This document shows, in pieces, positions 28,662 to 36,448 of a stretch of 64,000 nt of DNA. The stretch is from Streptomyces scabiei 87.22 (GTDB lineage Bacteria; Actinomycetota; Actinomycetes; Streptomycetales; Streptomycetaceae). Location of the stretch: assembly GCF_000091305.1 (NCBI RefSeq), contig NC_013929.1, positions 1,054,001 through 1,118,000 of the forward strand. Reading direction: 5' to 3'. The notes beneath the pieces were generated by a model. That model had not been told where the DNA came from, ran no database searches, and saw nothing but the letters and a program-made list of their open reading frames with translations. Each line of letters opens with the position of its first letter. The first letter of the stretch is position 1. A program made the position numbers and the translations under genes.

Positions 28662-28780
28662 CAGGACCTCTCACCGGTTCAGACCTCAGGTCGCCCGGGC
28701 CGGACGGTCCCGGCCCGTCGCGTCCCGCGCCTCGACGGACTCCCGGGGCCCGACGACCGCCTCCCGCGGAGCCACGGCCC

Positions 28781-29647
28781 TCACAGCGGGATCCGCTCCA
28801 CCGGGATCCACAGCTCCGCGTCCGCCTGTGCCGCGTCGGGCGAGAGCCGGGTCCGCAGGATCTCCGGGCCGGGCCGGCTGCGGTACGGGTTGGACGGGAA
28901 CCACTGGGTGAACACGTCCCGCCACAGATACTGCAGCGCCTGCGGGAAGGGACCGGAGTTCTCGAAGACGGCCCAGGTACCGGCCCGGACGGTGAGTTCC
29001 TCCAGGTCGTCGGGGACGGCCGCCCGGGTCACCGCCCCGTGGAAGTAGTCGAGTTCGGTTCCCTCGGCCCGGCTGCCGTCGAGGTTGTCGCTGACGGAGA
29101 CGACGCCCCGCGGTTCCTGGTCCGACAGGCTCTCGATCCGTCGCAGTGTCTCCTGCCCGATGCCCCGGATGAAGTCGGCGATCGCCGGATTCATCCCCTC
29201 GTGCACGAGCGGGACCCTGGTCCCCCTTCCCACCACCCGGAACTCCTCCTTCTCCACCACTCGGTACCGCATGCTCGTGCTCCCTTCGACGACGAGGCGG
29301 AAGGACATCCGGGGCTGGGACCGCAGACTCGCGCCGGTCCGCCGGGCCTCCCCGGGGCCGACGCCGTGCAGGGCGCGGAACGCCCGCGCGAACGCCTCCC
29401 CGGAGCCGTAGCCGTAGCGCACCGCGATCTCCAGCAGGGTCCGCTCGCCGGCCAGCACCTCGGCGCCGGCCACGGTCAGCCGCCGGCGCCGGACGTACTC
29501 CGACAGCGGCATGCCCGCGAGCGCGGAGAAGAGCCGCCGCAGGTGGTACTCCGACGTCACCGCGATCCGCGCGAGGTCGGCCACGTCGATCGGCTGGTCG
29601 AGGTGGTCCTCGATGTGCTCCATGGCCTGGTTGAGCCGTTCCAGCAC
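28781..29647 (-). CDS. AraC-family regulator with GyrI-like effector domain
   Basis: A 288-residue regulator. Two helix-turn-helix units are N-terminal (VADLARIAVTSEYHLRRLF, then LLEIAVRYGYGSGEAFARAF). A C-terminal GyrI/BmrR-type ligand-binding domain follows (YRVVEKEEFRVVGRG to WIPVERIPL). This order is typical of Rob/EffD-like regulators that sense hydrophobic small molecules or drugs. GTG at 29647 has AAGGAGG five bases upstream, so the longer frame to 29707 is rejected. It is 94 bp downstream of a small membrane-protein gene on the same strand. That gene is a possible target or partner, but no operator could be picked out. Confidence 0.88.
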   Translation of the reverse strand: MLERLNQAMEHIEDHLDQPIDVADLARIAVTSEYHLRRLFSALAGMPLSEYVRRRRLTVAGAEVLAGERTLLEIAVRYGYGSGEAFARAFRALHGVGPGEARRTGASLRSQPRMSFRLVVEGSTSMRYRVVEKEEFRVVGRGTRVPLVHEGMNPAIADFIRGIGQETLRRIESLSDQEPRGVVSVSDNLDGSRAEGTELDYFHGAVTRAAVPDDLEELTVRAGTWAVFENSGPFPQALQYLWRDVFTQWFPSNPYRSRPGPEILRTRLSPDAAQADAELWIPVERIPL

Positions 29648-29741
29648 TCCGGCCTCCTTCCTTTCACCCGCCACGTTAGGAAGGAGCCACCTTGCCGCAC
29701 CCGACATCCTGTGCCCGCTCCGGTCGGGCGCGGGCCACGGC

Positions 29742-30128
29742 TCAGCGCCGGGCCAGCGCCAGCAGGCTCAGGCCGAACATCAGCACGCCCAGGGGAAGAT
29801 GGACCGACGGGACGTGTGCGATGCCCAGCACGACCTGGACCGAGGCGAGGGCGAGGAAACCGCAGGCGTGCAGGACCGGCCGGAGCGGGCCGCCGCCCGG
29901 CTTCCACGCCAGGACCGCCGCGAGCACGTACAGCATGGACGCGCCGTACATCACGCGGGCGCCGACGCTGTGCAGGGTCTCCCCGTAGGAGGAGGTCAGC
30001 AGCAGTCCGGCGGAGACCGCCTGGAGGAAGATGGTCAGGGTCTGCAGGGCGATCGCGATCCGCAGGAACGCGGAGTCCCGCCTTCCGTTCGCCGCAGCCG
30101 TCGCCTTCGCCGTCGTCCGGGTGGCCAT
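29742..30128 (-). CDS. Small four-helix integral membrane protein, unknown function
   Basis: A 128-residue protein with four hydrophobic segments: FLRIAIALQTLTIFLQAVSA, VMYGASMLYVLAAVLAW, VLHACGFLALASVQVVLG and LPLGVLMFGLSLLAL. A basic Ala/Thr-rich N-terminus precedes them. No catalytic motif is visible and I do not recognise the family with confidence. It is divergent from the ECF41 sigma factor gene by 101 bp. ECF41 factors often control one adjacent gene, so it is a candidate target, although the known ECF41 partners are mostly oxidoreductases, decarboxylases or epimerases. Confidence 0.75.
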   Translation of the reverse strand: MATRTTAKATAAANGRRDSAFLRIAIALQTLTIFLQAVSAGLLLTSSYGETLHSVGARVMYGASMLYVLAAVLAWKPGGGPLRPVLHACGFLALASVQVVLGIAHVPSVHLPLGVLMFGLSLLALARR

Positions 30129-30229
30129 GTCGTCGTCCCCGTTTCCGCCCGTGGGCAGTGGATCGATAAGGTCTCACCGGTTCGACGACGTGGGCCCGTG
30201 AAAGGTAAGGCGAGGAGGCGGCCGGAGGC

Positions 30230-31156
30230 ATGACGACTGTCGGGACCGGCACGGACGTGGTGGACGGCGAGCGGCGCCGGCTGGTCAACGTCGCCTACCG
30301 TCTGCTCGGTTCGGTGACCGAGGCCGAGGACGCCGTGCAGGACGCCTACGCCCGCTGGTACGGGCTGCCACGGAGCCGTCAGCAAGAAATCCGCTCGCCC
30401 GGCGCGTGGCTGACGACGGTGACCGGCCGTATCTGTCTGGACCTGCTCGGCTCGGCTCGGGCCCGCCGCGAGCGCTATGTCGGCGCGTGGCTGCCCGAGC
30501 CGCTGCCCGACCGCGCCGAGCGGGAGCAGGCGGGCGGCGGCGCCCCGACCGGGCTCGCGGACCCCGCCGACCAGATCGTCCTGGACGAGTCCGTGGCCAT
30601 GGCGTTCCTCGTGGTCCTGGAGTCGATGACGCCCGCCGAGCGCGTGGCGTTCGTGCTGCACGACGTCTTCCGGTACCCCTTCGCCGAGATCGCCGACGTG
30701 CTCGGCCGGACCCCCGCGGCCTGCAAGCAGCTGGCCGCCTCCGCCCGGCGGCGGGTGGGGGACGTGTCCGCTCCGGCCGCCCCCGTGACGGCGTCCGGCC
30801 GGGCGGAGGTGGTGCGCCGGGTCAAGGAGGCGTGGGAGGCCAAGGACATCGCGACCCTCGTCGCCCTCCTCGACCCGTCCGCCGTGCTGACCGCCGACGG
30901 CGGTGGCCTGGTCGGCGCCGTCCTGCGCCCGGTCGAGGGGGGCGCGCGCATCGCCCGCTACCTGGTCGCCCTCGCCGACAGGGCGCCCGGGCTCGAACTC
31001 GTGGAGCGGTCCGTCAACGGCGTGCCGGGCCTGGTGGCCCGGCGCGCCGGGGTCGTGATGACGGTGGCGGCGTTCGACGTCCGCGACGGCCACGTCACCC
31101 GGATCTGGGCGGTCCGCAACCCGGAGAAGCTCCGTCCCTGGACCGGGGAGCACTAG
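30230..31156 (+). CDS. ECF41-group RNA polymerase sigma factor (SigJ-like)
   Basis: A 308-residue extracytoplasmic-function sigma factor. Sigma-2 is LVNVAYRLLGSVTEAEDAVQDAY, written here in outline (residues about 19-40). Sigma-4 is TPAERVAFVLHDVFRYPFAE (144-163). A SnoaL-like C-terminal extension starts after residue 190. ECF41 hallmarks are present: WLPEPL (88-93), DGGG (223-226) and NPEKL (297-301). The third residue set differs slightly from the usual DGGGK and NPDKL. In this group the extension replaces an anti-sigma factor and regulates activity in cis. AGGAGG lies 10 bases before the start. The divergent membrane gene is the nearest possible target. Confidence 0.9.
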   Translation: MTTVGTGTDVVDGERRRLVNVAYRLLGSVTEAEDAVQDAYARWYGLPRSRQQEIRSPGAWLTTVTGRICLDLLGSARARRERYVGAWLPEPLPDRAEREQAGGGAPTGLADPADQIVLDESVAMAFLVVLESMTPAERVAFVLHDVFRYPFAEIADVLGRTPAACKQLAASARRRVGDVSAPAAPVTASGRAEVVRRVKEAWEAKDIATLVALLDPSAVLTADGGGLVGAVLRPVEGGARIARYLVALADRAPGLELVERSVNGVPGLVARRAGVVMTVAAFDVRDGHVTRIWAVRNPEKLRPWTGEH

Positions 31157-31176
31157 AGCCCTCGGGCCCGGTACGG

Positions 31177-31215
31177 CTCGGGCACCGGCGGGCATCTCCC
31201 CCACCGGTGCCCGAG
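31177..31215. terminator. Bidirectional terminator between ECF41 gene and P450 gene
   Basis: Perfect 12-bp arms CTCGGGCACCGG (31177-31188) and its complement (31204-31215) enclose a 15-base loop. It sits between two convergent genes, 20 bases after one stop and 6 before the other. There is no T-run, as is common in Streptomyces. Confidence 0.7.
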
Positions 31216-31221
31216 GGTGTG

Positions 31222-32526
31222 TCAGGCGAGGGTCACCTCGACCGGCAGCTTCTTGATGCCGTTCACGAAGTTGGAGCGGACGCGCGGCACGTCACCGACG
31301 AGACGGATGTCGGCGAGGCGCGGGATCAGCTCCTCGAACATGATGCGGATCTCGGTGCGGGCCAGCAGGTTGCCCAGGCACAGGTGCGGGCTGCCCTTGC
31401 CGAAGGTGACGTGGTCGTTGTCGGCCCGGGCGACGTCGAAGTCGTACGGGTTGCCGAAGACCGCCTCGTCCCGGTTGCCGGAGGCGTACCACATGACGAC
31501 CTTGTCGCCCTCCTTGACCTGCTTGCCGCCGAGTTCGACGTCACGGGTCGCGGTGCGGCGGAAGTGGTAGACGGGGGACGCCCAGCGCAGGAACTCCTCG
31601 GTCGCCGCCGGGATCAGGGAGGGGTCCTCCTGGAGTCGGGCGAGCTGCTCCGGGTGCTGGAGCAACGCCAGCATGGAGTGGGTGATGGTGTGGCGGGTGG
31701 TCTCGTTGCCGGCCACGACCAGGAGCAGGAAGTAGTTGTCGAAGTCCTGCGCGGAGAGCGGGATCCCGTCGCGCGGGGTGGTGTTGACCAGCTTGGAGAC
31801 CAGGTCGGTGCCCTCGCCGCCGCGCCGCTGCCGGGCCAGTTCACGGCCGTACTCGAAGACTTCGAGGGAGGCGGGCGAGCGGAACGGCAGGTCGCGGTAG
31901 CGCTCGCTCTCGGCGCTGTGCAGGAGGACGTCGGCGTAGTCGGGGTCGGTGTTGCCGATGATGCGGTTGCCCCAGTCGATGAGGCGCTGGTTGTCCTCCG
32001 GGGGCACGTCCAGGAGCCGGGCGAGGACGTTGATGGGGAAGTCGGCGGAGACGTCGGCGACGAAGTCGAAGGTGCCCTTGGCGAGGGCCGCGTCGAGGGT
32101 GCGGGCGGTGAGGCCGCGCAGGAAGTCGGTGTAGCTGTTGATGACGTTCGCGCCGAACTGCCGCTGGATCACGCTGCGCAGGGCGCGGTGGCGGACGCCG
32201 TCCAGTTCCAGGATGGAGGCGCGGATCGCGATCTGGTTCTCGTCGACCTCCTCCAGGTTGACGAACCGGGTGGAGGTGAAGGTCTCGGCGTCCCGGTCGA
32301 CGCGGGCGATGTCGGCGTGCCGGGTGACCGCCCAGAAGCCGGAGTTGGGGGCTTCCTCGGGCTGCCAGTGCACCGGGTCCTCGTGGCGCAGGGTGTGGAA
32401 CATGCGCCACGGGGTCACACCGTCGGTGAAGTTGTCGAGGTCGGCGAGGTTCACGTCGTCCAGCGGCAGGGGCTCCTGGACGGCCTCGCGTACGAGGGCG
32501 GGGGGAAGGTGGGCGGAAGTGGTCAT
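31222..32526 (-). CDS. Cytochrome P450 monooxygenase
   Basis: A 434-residue soluble bacterial P450. The I-helix oxygen-activation motif is LLVVAGNETTRHTI, the ExxR pair is EEFLRWASPVYHFRR, and the heme loop is FGKGSPHLCLG with Cys about 383. The heme loop has one more residue before the histidine than the commonest form, as in CYP124/125-type proteins. It needs an external redox pair, and the divergently transcribed ferredoxin and reductase genes are obvious partners. It starts 20 bp after the glutamine-synthetase-like gene, so the two form one operon controlled by the operator at 33930. In mycobacterial morpholine/piperidine catabolism a P450 opens cyclic amines beside a glutamine-synthetase-like gene; the homoprotocatechuate enzymes nearby instead suggest aromatic hydroxylation. 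The substrate is undetermined. Confidence 0.92.
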   Translation of the reverse strand: MTTSAHLPPALVREAVQEPLPLDDVNLADLDNFTDGVTPWRMFHTLRHEDPVHWQPEEAPNSGFWAVTRHADIARVDRDAETFTSTRFVNLEEVDENQIAIRASILELDGVRHRALRSVIQRQFGANVINSYTDFLRGLTARTLDAALAKGTFDFVADVSADFPINVLARLLDVPPEDNQRLIDWGNRIIGNTDPDYADVLLHSAESERYRDLPFRSPASLEVFEYGRELARQRRGGEGTDLVSKLVNTTPRDGIPLSAQDFDNYFLLLVVAGNETTRHTITHSMLALLQHPEQLARLQEDPSLIPAATEEFLRWASPVYHFRRTATRDVELGGKQVKEGDKVVMWYASGNRDEAVFGNPYDFDVARADNDHVTFGKGSPHLCLGNLLARTEIRIMFEELIPRLADIRLVGDVPRVRSNFVNGIKKLPVEVTLA

Positions 32527-32546
32527 GTCGGTGGTTCTCCTGGGCT

Positions 32547-33902
32547 TCACAGGTGGTAGGCGTACTCGGTGAACTCCCAGTCGGTGACGTGCCGTTGGAA
32601 GCGTTCGACCTCATCGCGCTTGTAGGAGAGGTACGAGGTGGTGAAGTCCTTGCCGAGGATCTCGGTCAGGGCGGTGTCCGCCTCCAGCGCGTCCAGGGCG
32701 GCGGGCAGGCTGGTCGGCAACACGGCCGAGCGGGCGGTGTCGTAGCCGTAGCCCTCCAGCGGGGCGGGGGGCTCCTCACCGGCGCGGACGCCGAGCAGCG
32801 CGGCGGCGATCGCGCCGGCGATCAGCAGGTAGGGGTTGGCTCCGGCGTCGCCGAGCCGCAGTTCCAGGCGGGCGCCGGCACCGCGCTCGGGCGGGATGCG
32901 GACCATGGCGCTGCGGTTGTCCAGCCCCCAGTCGATCAGCCAGGGCGCGAGGGTGTCGGGGCCGAACCGCTTGTAGGAGTTGATGGTGGGGTTGGCGAGG
33001 GCGGCGAGCGCCGGGGCGTGGGCGAGGACGCCGGCGACGGCGTGCCGGGCGGTGTCGGACAGCCCGTACCGGCCCGCGGGGTCGTCGAAGGCGTTCTGTC
33101 CCCGCTCGTCGTCGCAGGACAGGTGGAGGTGGAAGCCGGAGCCTCCGGCGTCGTTGAAGGGCTTGGCCATGAAGGTGGCGAGGCGGCCCTCCCGGCGCGC
33201 GAGTTCCTTGACGGCGGCCTTGAAGCGGAAGGAGCGGTCGGCGGCCGAGAGGGCCTCCGAGTGCGTCAGGTTGATCTCGAACTGGCCGCCGTCGAACTCG
33301 TGGTTGCCGTTGGTGACGCCGATGCGCAGGTCGCGCAGGTGCCGCAGGGTGCGCAGCAGGTGGTTGTCGGGGTCCGCGCGCAGACCGGCGGTGTAGACGG
33401 CGCCGGTGGTGCCCGCGTAACGCTTGTAGCCGCTGGGCGAGGCGGGGTCCTCGTCGCAGAGGAAGTACTCGAGTTCGGGACCGACCACGGGGCGCAGGCC
33501 CTGTTCGGCGCAGCGGGCGAGCACCGAGCGCAGCAGGTCGCGCGGGGACTCGGGGGCGGGTGCCCCGGTGGCCGGGTCGATGCTCTCGCCGAGACAGACG
33601 GCGACCCCGGGCTCCCAGGGCAGGGCGACGAGGGTGTCGAGGTCGGGGCGCACGTGGATGTCGGGCAGGCCCGCGTCCAGCCCTCCGGCGACGGGGACGA
33701 CGTCACCCTGGGGCGAGGTGTGGTAGACAGCCCGGCAGAAGGCGAGCCCGTGCTCGCACGCCGTGGGCAGCTGGTCGAGCAGCACGTCCCGGGCCCGGTC
33801 GGTGCCGATGAGGTCGGGGTAGGTCACCCGGACCACATCGATGCCCTCTGCGGCCAGCCGCTCCTGGTAATGCCCGACGGCCGGCGTTTCAGATGCGCTC
33901 AC
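32547..33902 (-). CDS. Glutamine-synthetase-like gamma-glutamyl-amide ligase
   Basis: A 451-residue protein of the glutamine synthetase fold, shorter and more divergent than assimilatory GlnA. Ligase-site elements are kept: GPELEYF (141-147), HEFDGGQFEIN (201-211), GSGFHLHLS (254-262), NPTINSYKRF (304-313) and RLELRL (345-350). It should therefore be catalytically competent. Such homologues (PuuA, IpuC, aniline-pathway GS, Streptomyces GlnA3/GlnA4) ligate glutamate to an amine other than ammonia. A permease, aldehyde dehydrogenase and PuuD-like hydrolase lie in the same regulon, so the natural substrate is probably a foreign amine. GTG at 33902 has AGGAG about 7 bases upstream. It is the first gene of the minus-strand unit. 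Confidence 0.9.
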   Translation of the reverse strand: MSASETPAVGHYQERLAAEGIDVVRVTYPDLIGTDRARDVLLDQLPTACEHGLAFCRAVYHTSPQGDVVPVAGGLDAGLPDIHVRPDLDTLVALPWEPGVAVCLGESIDPATGAPAPESPRDLLRSVLARCAEQGLRPVVGPELEYFLCDEDPASPSGYKRYAGTTGAVYTAGLRADPDNHLLRTLRHLRDLRIGVTNGNHEFDGGQFEINLTHSEALSAADRSFRFKAAVKELARREGRLATFMAKPFNDAGGSGFHLHLSCDDERGQNAFDDPAGRYGLSDTARHAVAGVLAHAPALAALANPTINSYKRFGPDTLAPWLIDWGLDNRSAMVRIPPERGAGARLELRLGDAGANPYLLIAGAIAAALLGVRAGEEPPAPLEGYGYDTARSAVLPTSLPAALDALEADTALTEILGKDFTTSYLSYKRDEVERFQRHVTDWEFTEYAYHL

Positions 33903-33929
33903 CGTTGTCTCCTAGACGACTGGGGCCGA

Positions 33930-33947
33930 TTGTTTGATGCCAAACGA
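33930..33947. promoter_or_regulatory. Shared 18-bp operator, site 1 (glutamine-synthetase-like/P450 unit)
   Basis: TTGTTTGATGCCAAACGA differs at one position from site 2 at 34038. On the minus strand it covers a predicted minus-10 (TATCGT, 33949-33944) whose minus-35 would be TTGCGG 17 bases upstream. Binding there should repress transcription. Confidence 0.7.
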
Positions 33948-34010
33948 TAAGAATGTCTCCAGCGGCCCGCAAGGGGTCTACCCCAAAAAAATTATCCACC
34001 TGGACAGGTA

Positions 34011-34039
34011 TTGACCAGGGGGTGGCGGCTTCCTATGTT
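34011..34039 (+). promoter_or_regulatory. Predicted promoter of the ferredoxin/ring-cleavage operon
   Basis: TTGACC (34011-34016), a 17-base spacer and TATGTT (34034-34039) form a good vegetative-type promoter. The operator at 34038-34055 begins within its minus-10 element. Confidence 0.6.
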
Positions 34040-34055
34040 GTTTGAAGCCAAACGA
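34038..34055. promoter_or_regulatory. Shared 18-bp operator, site 2 (ferredoxin/ring-cleavage unit)
   Basis: TTGTTTGAAGCCAAACGA matches site 1 at 17 of 18 positions in the same orientation. It overlaps the minus-10 and start of the predicted plus-strand promoter and lies 58 bases before the ferredoxin start codon. Confidence 0.7.
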
Positions 34056-34113
34056 GATGCCCACCGTCGGCTCCCCACCCCGCCCGACGCCCTGATTCCC
34101 AGGAGGACCGGCC

Positions 34114-34302
34114 ATGAAGGTCGTCGTCGACATGAACAAGTGCCAGGACCACGGGCAGTGCGTCTTCGCCGCCCCCGACGTCTTCCAGCTCGACGAGAAC
34201 GGGCACCTGGCCTACGTCAGCGACCCCGACGACGCGCTCCTCGACGAGGTCGAGGAAGCCGCCGACGTCTGTCCGCTCCAGGCCATCCGGATCGAGGGCT
34301 GA
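34114..34302 (+). CDS. [3Fe-4S]-type ferredoxin
   Basis: A 62-residue acidic ferredoxin of the type that serves bacterial P450s. The cluster motif CQDHGQC has a histidine where four-iron ferredoxins have the second cysteine, and the last ligand is in VCPLQAI, so a three-iron cluster is expected. AGGAGG lies 7 bases upstream of the ATG. The reductase gene follows after 5 bp. The divergently encoded P450 under the same operator is its likely electron acceptor. It is the first gene of the plus-strand operon. Confidence 0.93.
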   Translation: MKVVVDMNKCQDHGQCVFAAPDVFQLDENGHLAYVSDPDDALLDEVEEAADVCPLQAIRIEG

Positions 34303-34307
34303 GCACC

Positions 34308-35498
34308 ATGACAGGACGCGTGGTCGTCGCGGGTGCCTCGATGGCCGGTCTGCGCGCCGCCGAGCAGCTGCGGGCGGCGGGCTGGACCGGGCACGTCACC
34401 GTCGTCGGCGACGAGCCGCACATGCCCTACAACCGGCCCCCGCTCTCCAAGGAGGTGCTGGCCGGGAAGGCGCCCTTCGAGTCGCTGGCCTTCCGCCCCC
34501 GCGCGAGCGTGGCCGACGTGGAGTGGAGGCTCGGCACGAAGGCCGTCGCCGCGCGCCTCGACGAGCGGAGCGTGGACCTCGACGACGGCTCCACGCTGTC
34601 GTACGACGCCCTGGTCGTCGCCACCGGTATGCGGCCCCGCCGCCTCGCCTGCCCCGGTCCGCTCGCCGGCCGCCACACGGTCCGTACGCTGGCCGACGCG
34701 CAGGGCCTGCGCGAGGAGCTGACCCGGCCCGGTGCCCGGGTGGTCGTGATCGGCGCCGGGTTCATCGGCTGCGAGGTCGCCGCCACGGCGGTGGGGCTCG
34801 GTGTCGCCGAGGTGACCGTGGTCGATCCGCTGCCGCTGCCCATGGTCGGTCCGCTCGGTGAGCTGCTCGGGCGCGCGCTGCTGCGGCGGCACGAGGAACG
34901 CGGGGTGCGGTTCGCGCTCGGCACGGGCGTCGCCGGGTTCGAGGGCGGGGACCGGGTCACGGGTGTGGTGCTCGGCGACGGGAGGGTCCTGCCCGCCGAC
35001 GTGGTGGTGGAGTCGGTCGGCTCGGTCGCCAACGTCGAGTGGCTGGAGGGCAACGGCCTGGACCTGTCCGACGGCGTGCTCACCTGCGAGCAGCTCCGGG
35101 TCGGCGGGCGGCCCGAGGTGGTCGCCGTCGGCGACGTCGCCCGCTTCCCCAACGCCCGCTACGACGGCGTGCCCCGCCGGGTCGAGCACTGGTCGATCCC
35201 CACGGACACCGCCAAGCACGCGGCGAAGGTCCTCACCGGCGCCGAACCGCCCCCCTTCGCACCACTGCCGACGTTCTGGAGCGACCAGCACGACTTCCGG
35301 CTCCAGTCCTTCGGCGCGCCGGTCCTCGGCCGGGACGACGTACGGGTCCTGCAGGGCGACCCCGCCGGGGACGTCCTGGCCGGCTACCACCACCGCGGCC
35401 GGCTGGTCGGGGTCGTCGCGCTCGGCGGCCCCGCCACCGTGTCCGCCGCCGCCCGCCACCGCGCCGAACTGCTCCAGCAGCCCGCCCTCACCGCGTAA
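34308..35498 (+). CDS. NAD(P)H:ferredoxin reductase
   Basis: A 396-residue FAD-dependent pyridine-nucleotide reductase of the putidaredoxin/rhodocoxin reductase type. The FAD-binding turn near the start is VVVAGASMAGLRAAEQL, where the usual GxGxxG reads GASMAG. The NAD-binding motif is VVVIGAGFIGCEVAA, and the second FAD contact is VVAVGDVARF. The MPYNRPPLSKEVLAG segment is typical of this group. It should pass electrons from NAD(P)H to the ferredoxin encoded 5 bp upstream and from there to the P450. ATG at 34308 is the natural start; the open frame upstream crosses the ferredoxin gene and is spurious. Confidence 0.93.
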   Translation: MTGRVVVAGASMAGLRAAEQLRAAGWTGHVTVVGDEPHMPYNRPPLSKEVLAGKAPFESLAFRPRASVADVEWRLGTKAVAARLDERSVDLDDGSTLSYDALVVATGMRPRRLACPGPLAGRHTVRTLADAQGLREELTRPGARVVVIGAGFIGCEVAATAVGLGVAEVTVVDPLPLPMVGPLGELLGRALLRRHEERGVRFALGTGVAGFEGGDRVTGVVLGDGRVLPADVVVESVGSVANVEWLEGNGLDLSDGVLTCEQLRVGGRPEVVAVGDVARFPNARYDGVPRRVEHWSIPTDTAKHAAKVLTGAEPPPFAPLPTFWSDQHDFRLQSFGAPVLGRDDVRVLQGDPAGDVLAGYHHRGRLVGVVALGGPATVSAAARHRAELLQQPALTA

Positions 35499-35512
35499 GG
35501 ATCCCCCTGACC

Positions 35513-36325
35513 ATGACCAGTGTCCGTGGATACTTCCACCCCAAGACGGCGAGCGGTGCCTCGTCGCTGATCCCGTCGCCGCCGTGGCGCTACTCGGGCG
35601 ACCTGCTCACCGTCGAGTACCGGACGGATCCCGCGCGGGTGCGTGAACTGCTGCCCGAGCCCCTGGAACTGGCCGAGGAGGACCCCGGCGCGGTCGCGCT
35701 GATCTGGGCCGACTGGCAGTCCTGCTCGGCCTCGGGCGCGGAGCTGCTCGACCCGGTGCTCTCCCAGTACAAGGAGGCCTTCGCGGTCGTCCGCTGCCGG
35801 TACAAGGGGCAGACCTACTCGCGGTGCGTCCACATCTGGGTCGACAAGGACTTCGCCATCGCGCGCGGGCTGCACCAGGGGTACCCGAAGAAGCTCGGGT
35901 CCATCCACCAGACGCGGCCGCACCCGCTGGGACCCGCGCCGCGGATCGAGGCGGGCGCCCGGTTCGGGGCGACGCTGGCCGCGGCCGACCGGCGTCTGGC
36001 CCAGACGGTCGTCACTTTGCGGGAGCCCTCGGAGACGAACGGCTTCGTCAACGCCCACCCGATGGCCCACCACCGGTGGCTGCCGTCGATCGAGAAGGGC
36101 AAGGGGCTGGCGCTGGACGAGCTGATCGAGACCGGGGCGGCGTCCTTCGAGGGCGGACAGTCCTGGGTGGGCGAGGCCGAGCTGGAGCTGTTCGAGGCGC
36201 CGACGGAGGAGCTGGCCCGGCTGTCGGTCGAGGAGCCGATCGCCGCGTACTACCGGCAGGTGGGGGTCGTCTGGGACGGCGGACGGCTGCTGGAGTCCGG
36301 GACATCGGAAGCGGCCGCCGAGTGA
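35513..36325 (+). CDS. Acetoacetate decarboxylase-family protein
   Basis: A 270-residue member of the ADC family. It keeps the region around the Schiff-base lysine (HQGYPKKLGSI, adjacent Lys-Lys as in clostridial acetoacetate decarboxylase). Its beta-sandwich pattern includes YSGDLLTVEYRTDPARVRELLP, written here in outline. The family includes true decarboxylases but also aldolase-dehydratases and isomerases, so the reaction is open. It lies 14 bp after the reductase gene and before HpaE, inside a ring-cleavage operon. It may process a keto-acid intermediate or stand in for a missing pathway step. It is followed by a 123-bp GC-rich spacer with no clear promoter. Confidence 0.82.
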   Translation: MTSVRGYFHPKTASGASSLIPSPPWRYSGDLLTVEYRTDPARVRELLPEPLELAEEDPGAVALIWADWQSCSASGAELLDPVLSQYKEAFAVVRCRYKGQTYSRCVHIWVDKDFAIARGLHQGYPKKLGSIHQTRPHPLGPAPRIEAGARFGATLAAADRRLAQTVVTLREPSETNGFVNAHPMAHHRWLPSIEKGKGLALDELIETGAASFEGGQSWVGEAELELFEAPTEELARLSVEEPIAAYYRQVGVVWDGGRLLESGTSEAAAE

Positions 36326-36448
36326 GGCGCGCCAGCGGCCGCGGCCTGTCCGTGGCCGGTCGCGCCCGCGCGGCGGAGCCGCAGGTCGACACAGCCCCGC
36401 GCCTCCGGGTCGGCGGGTCCCTCCCCTCCTGAGAAGGAAGCCCCTTTC

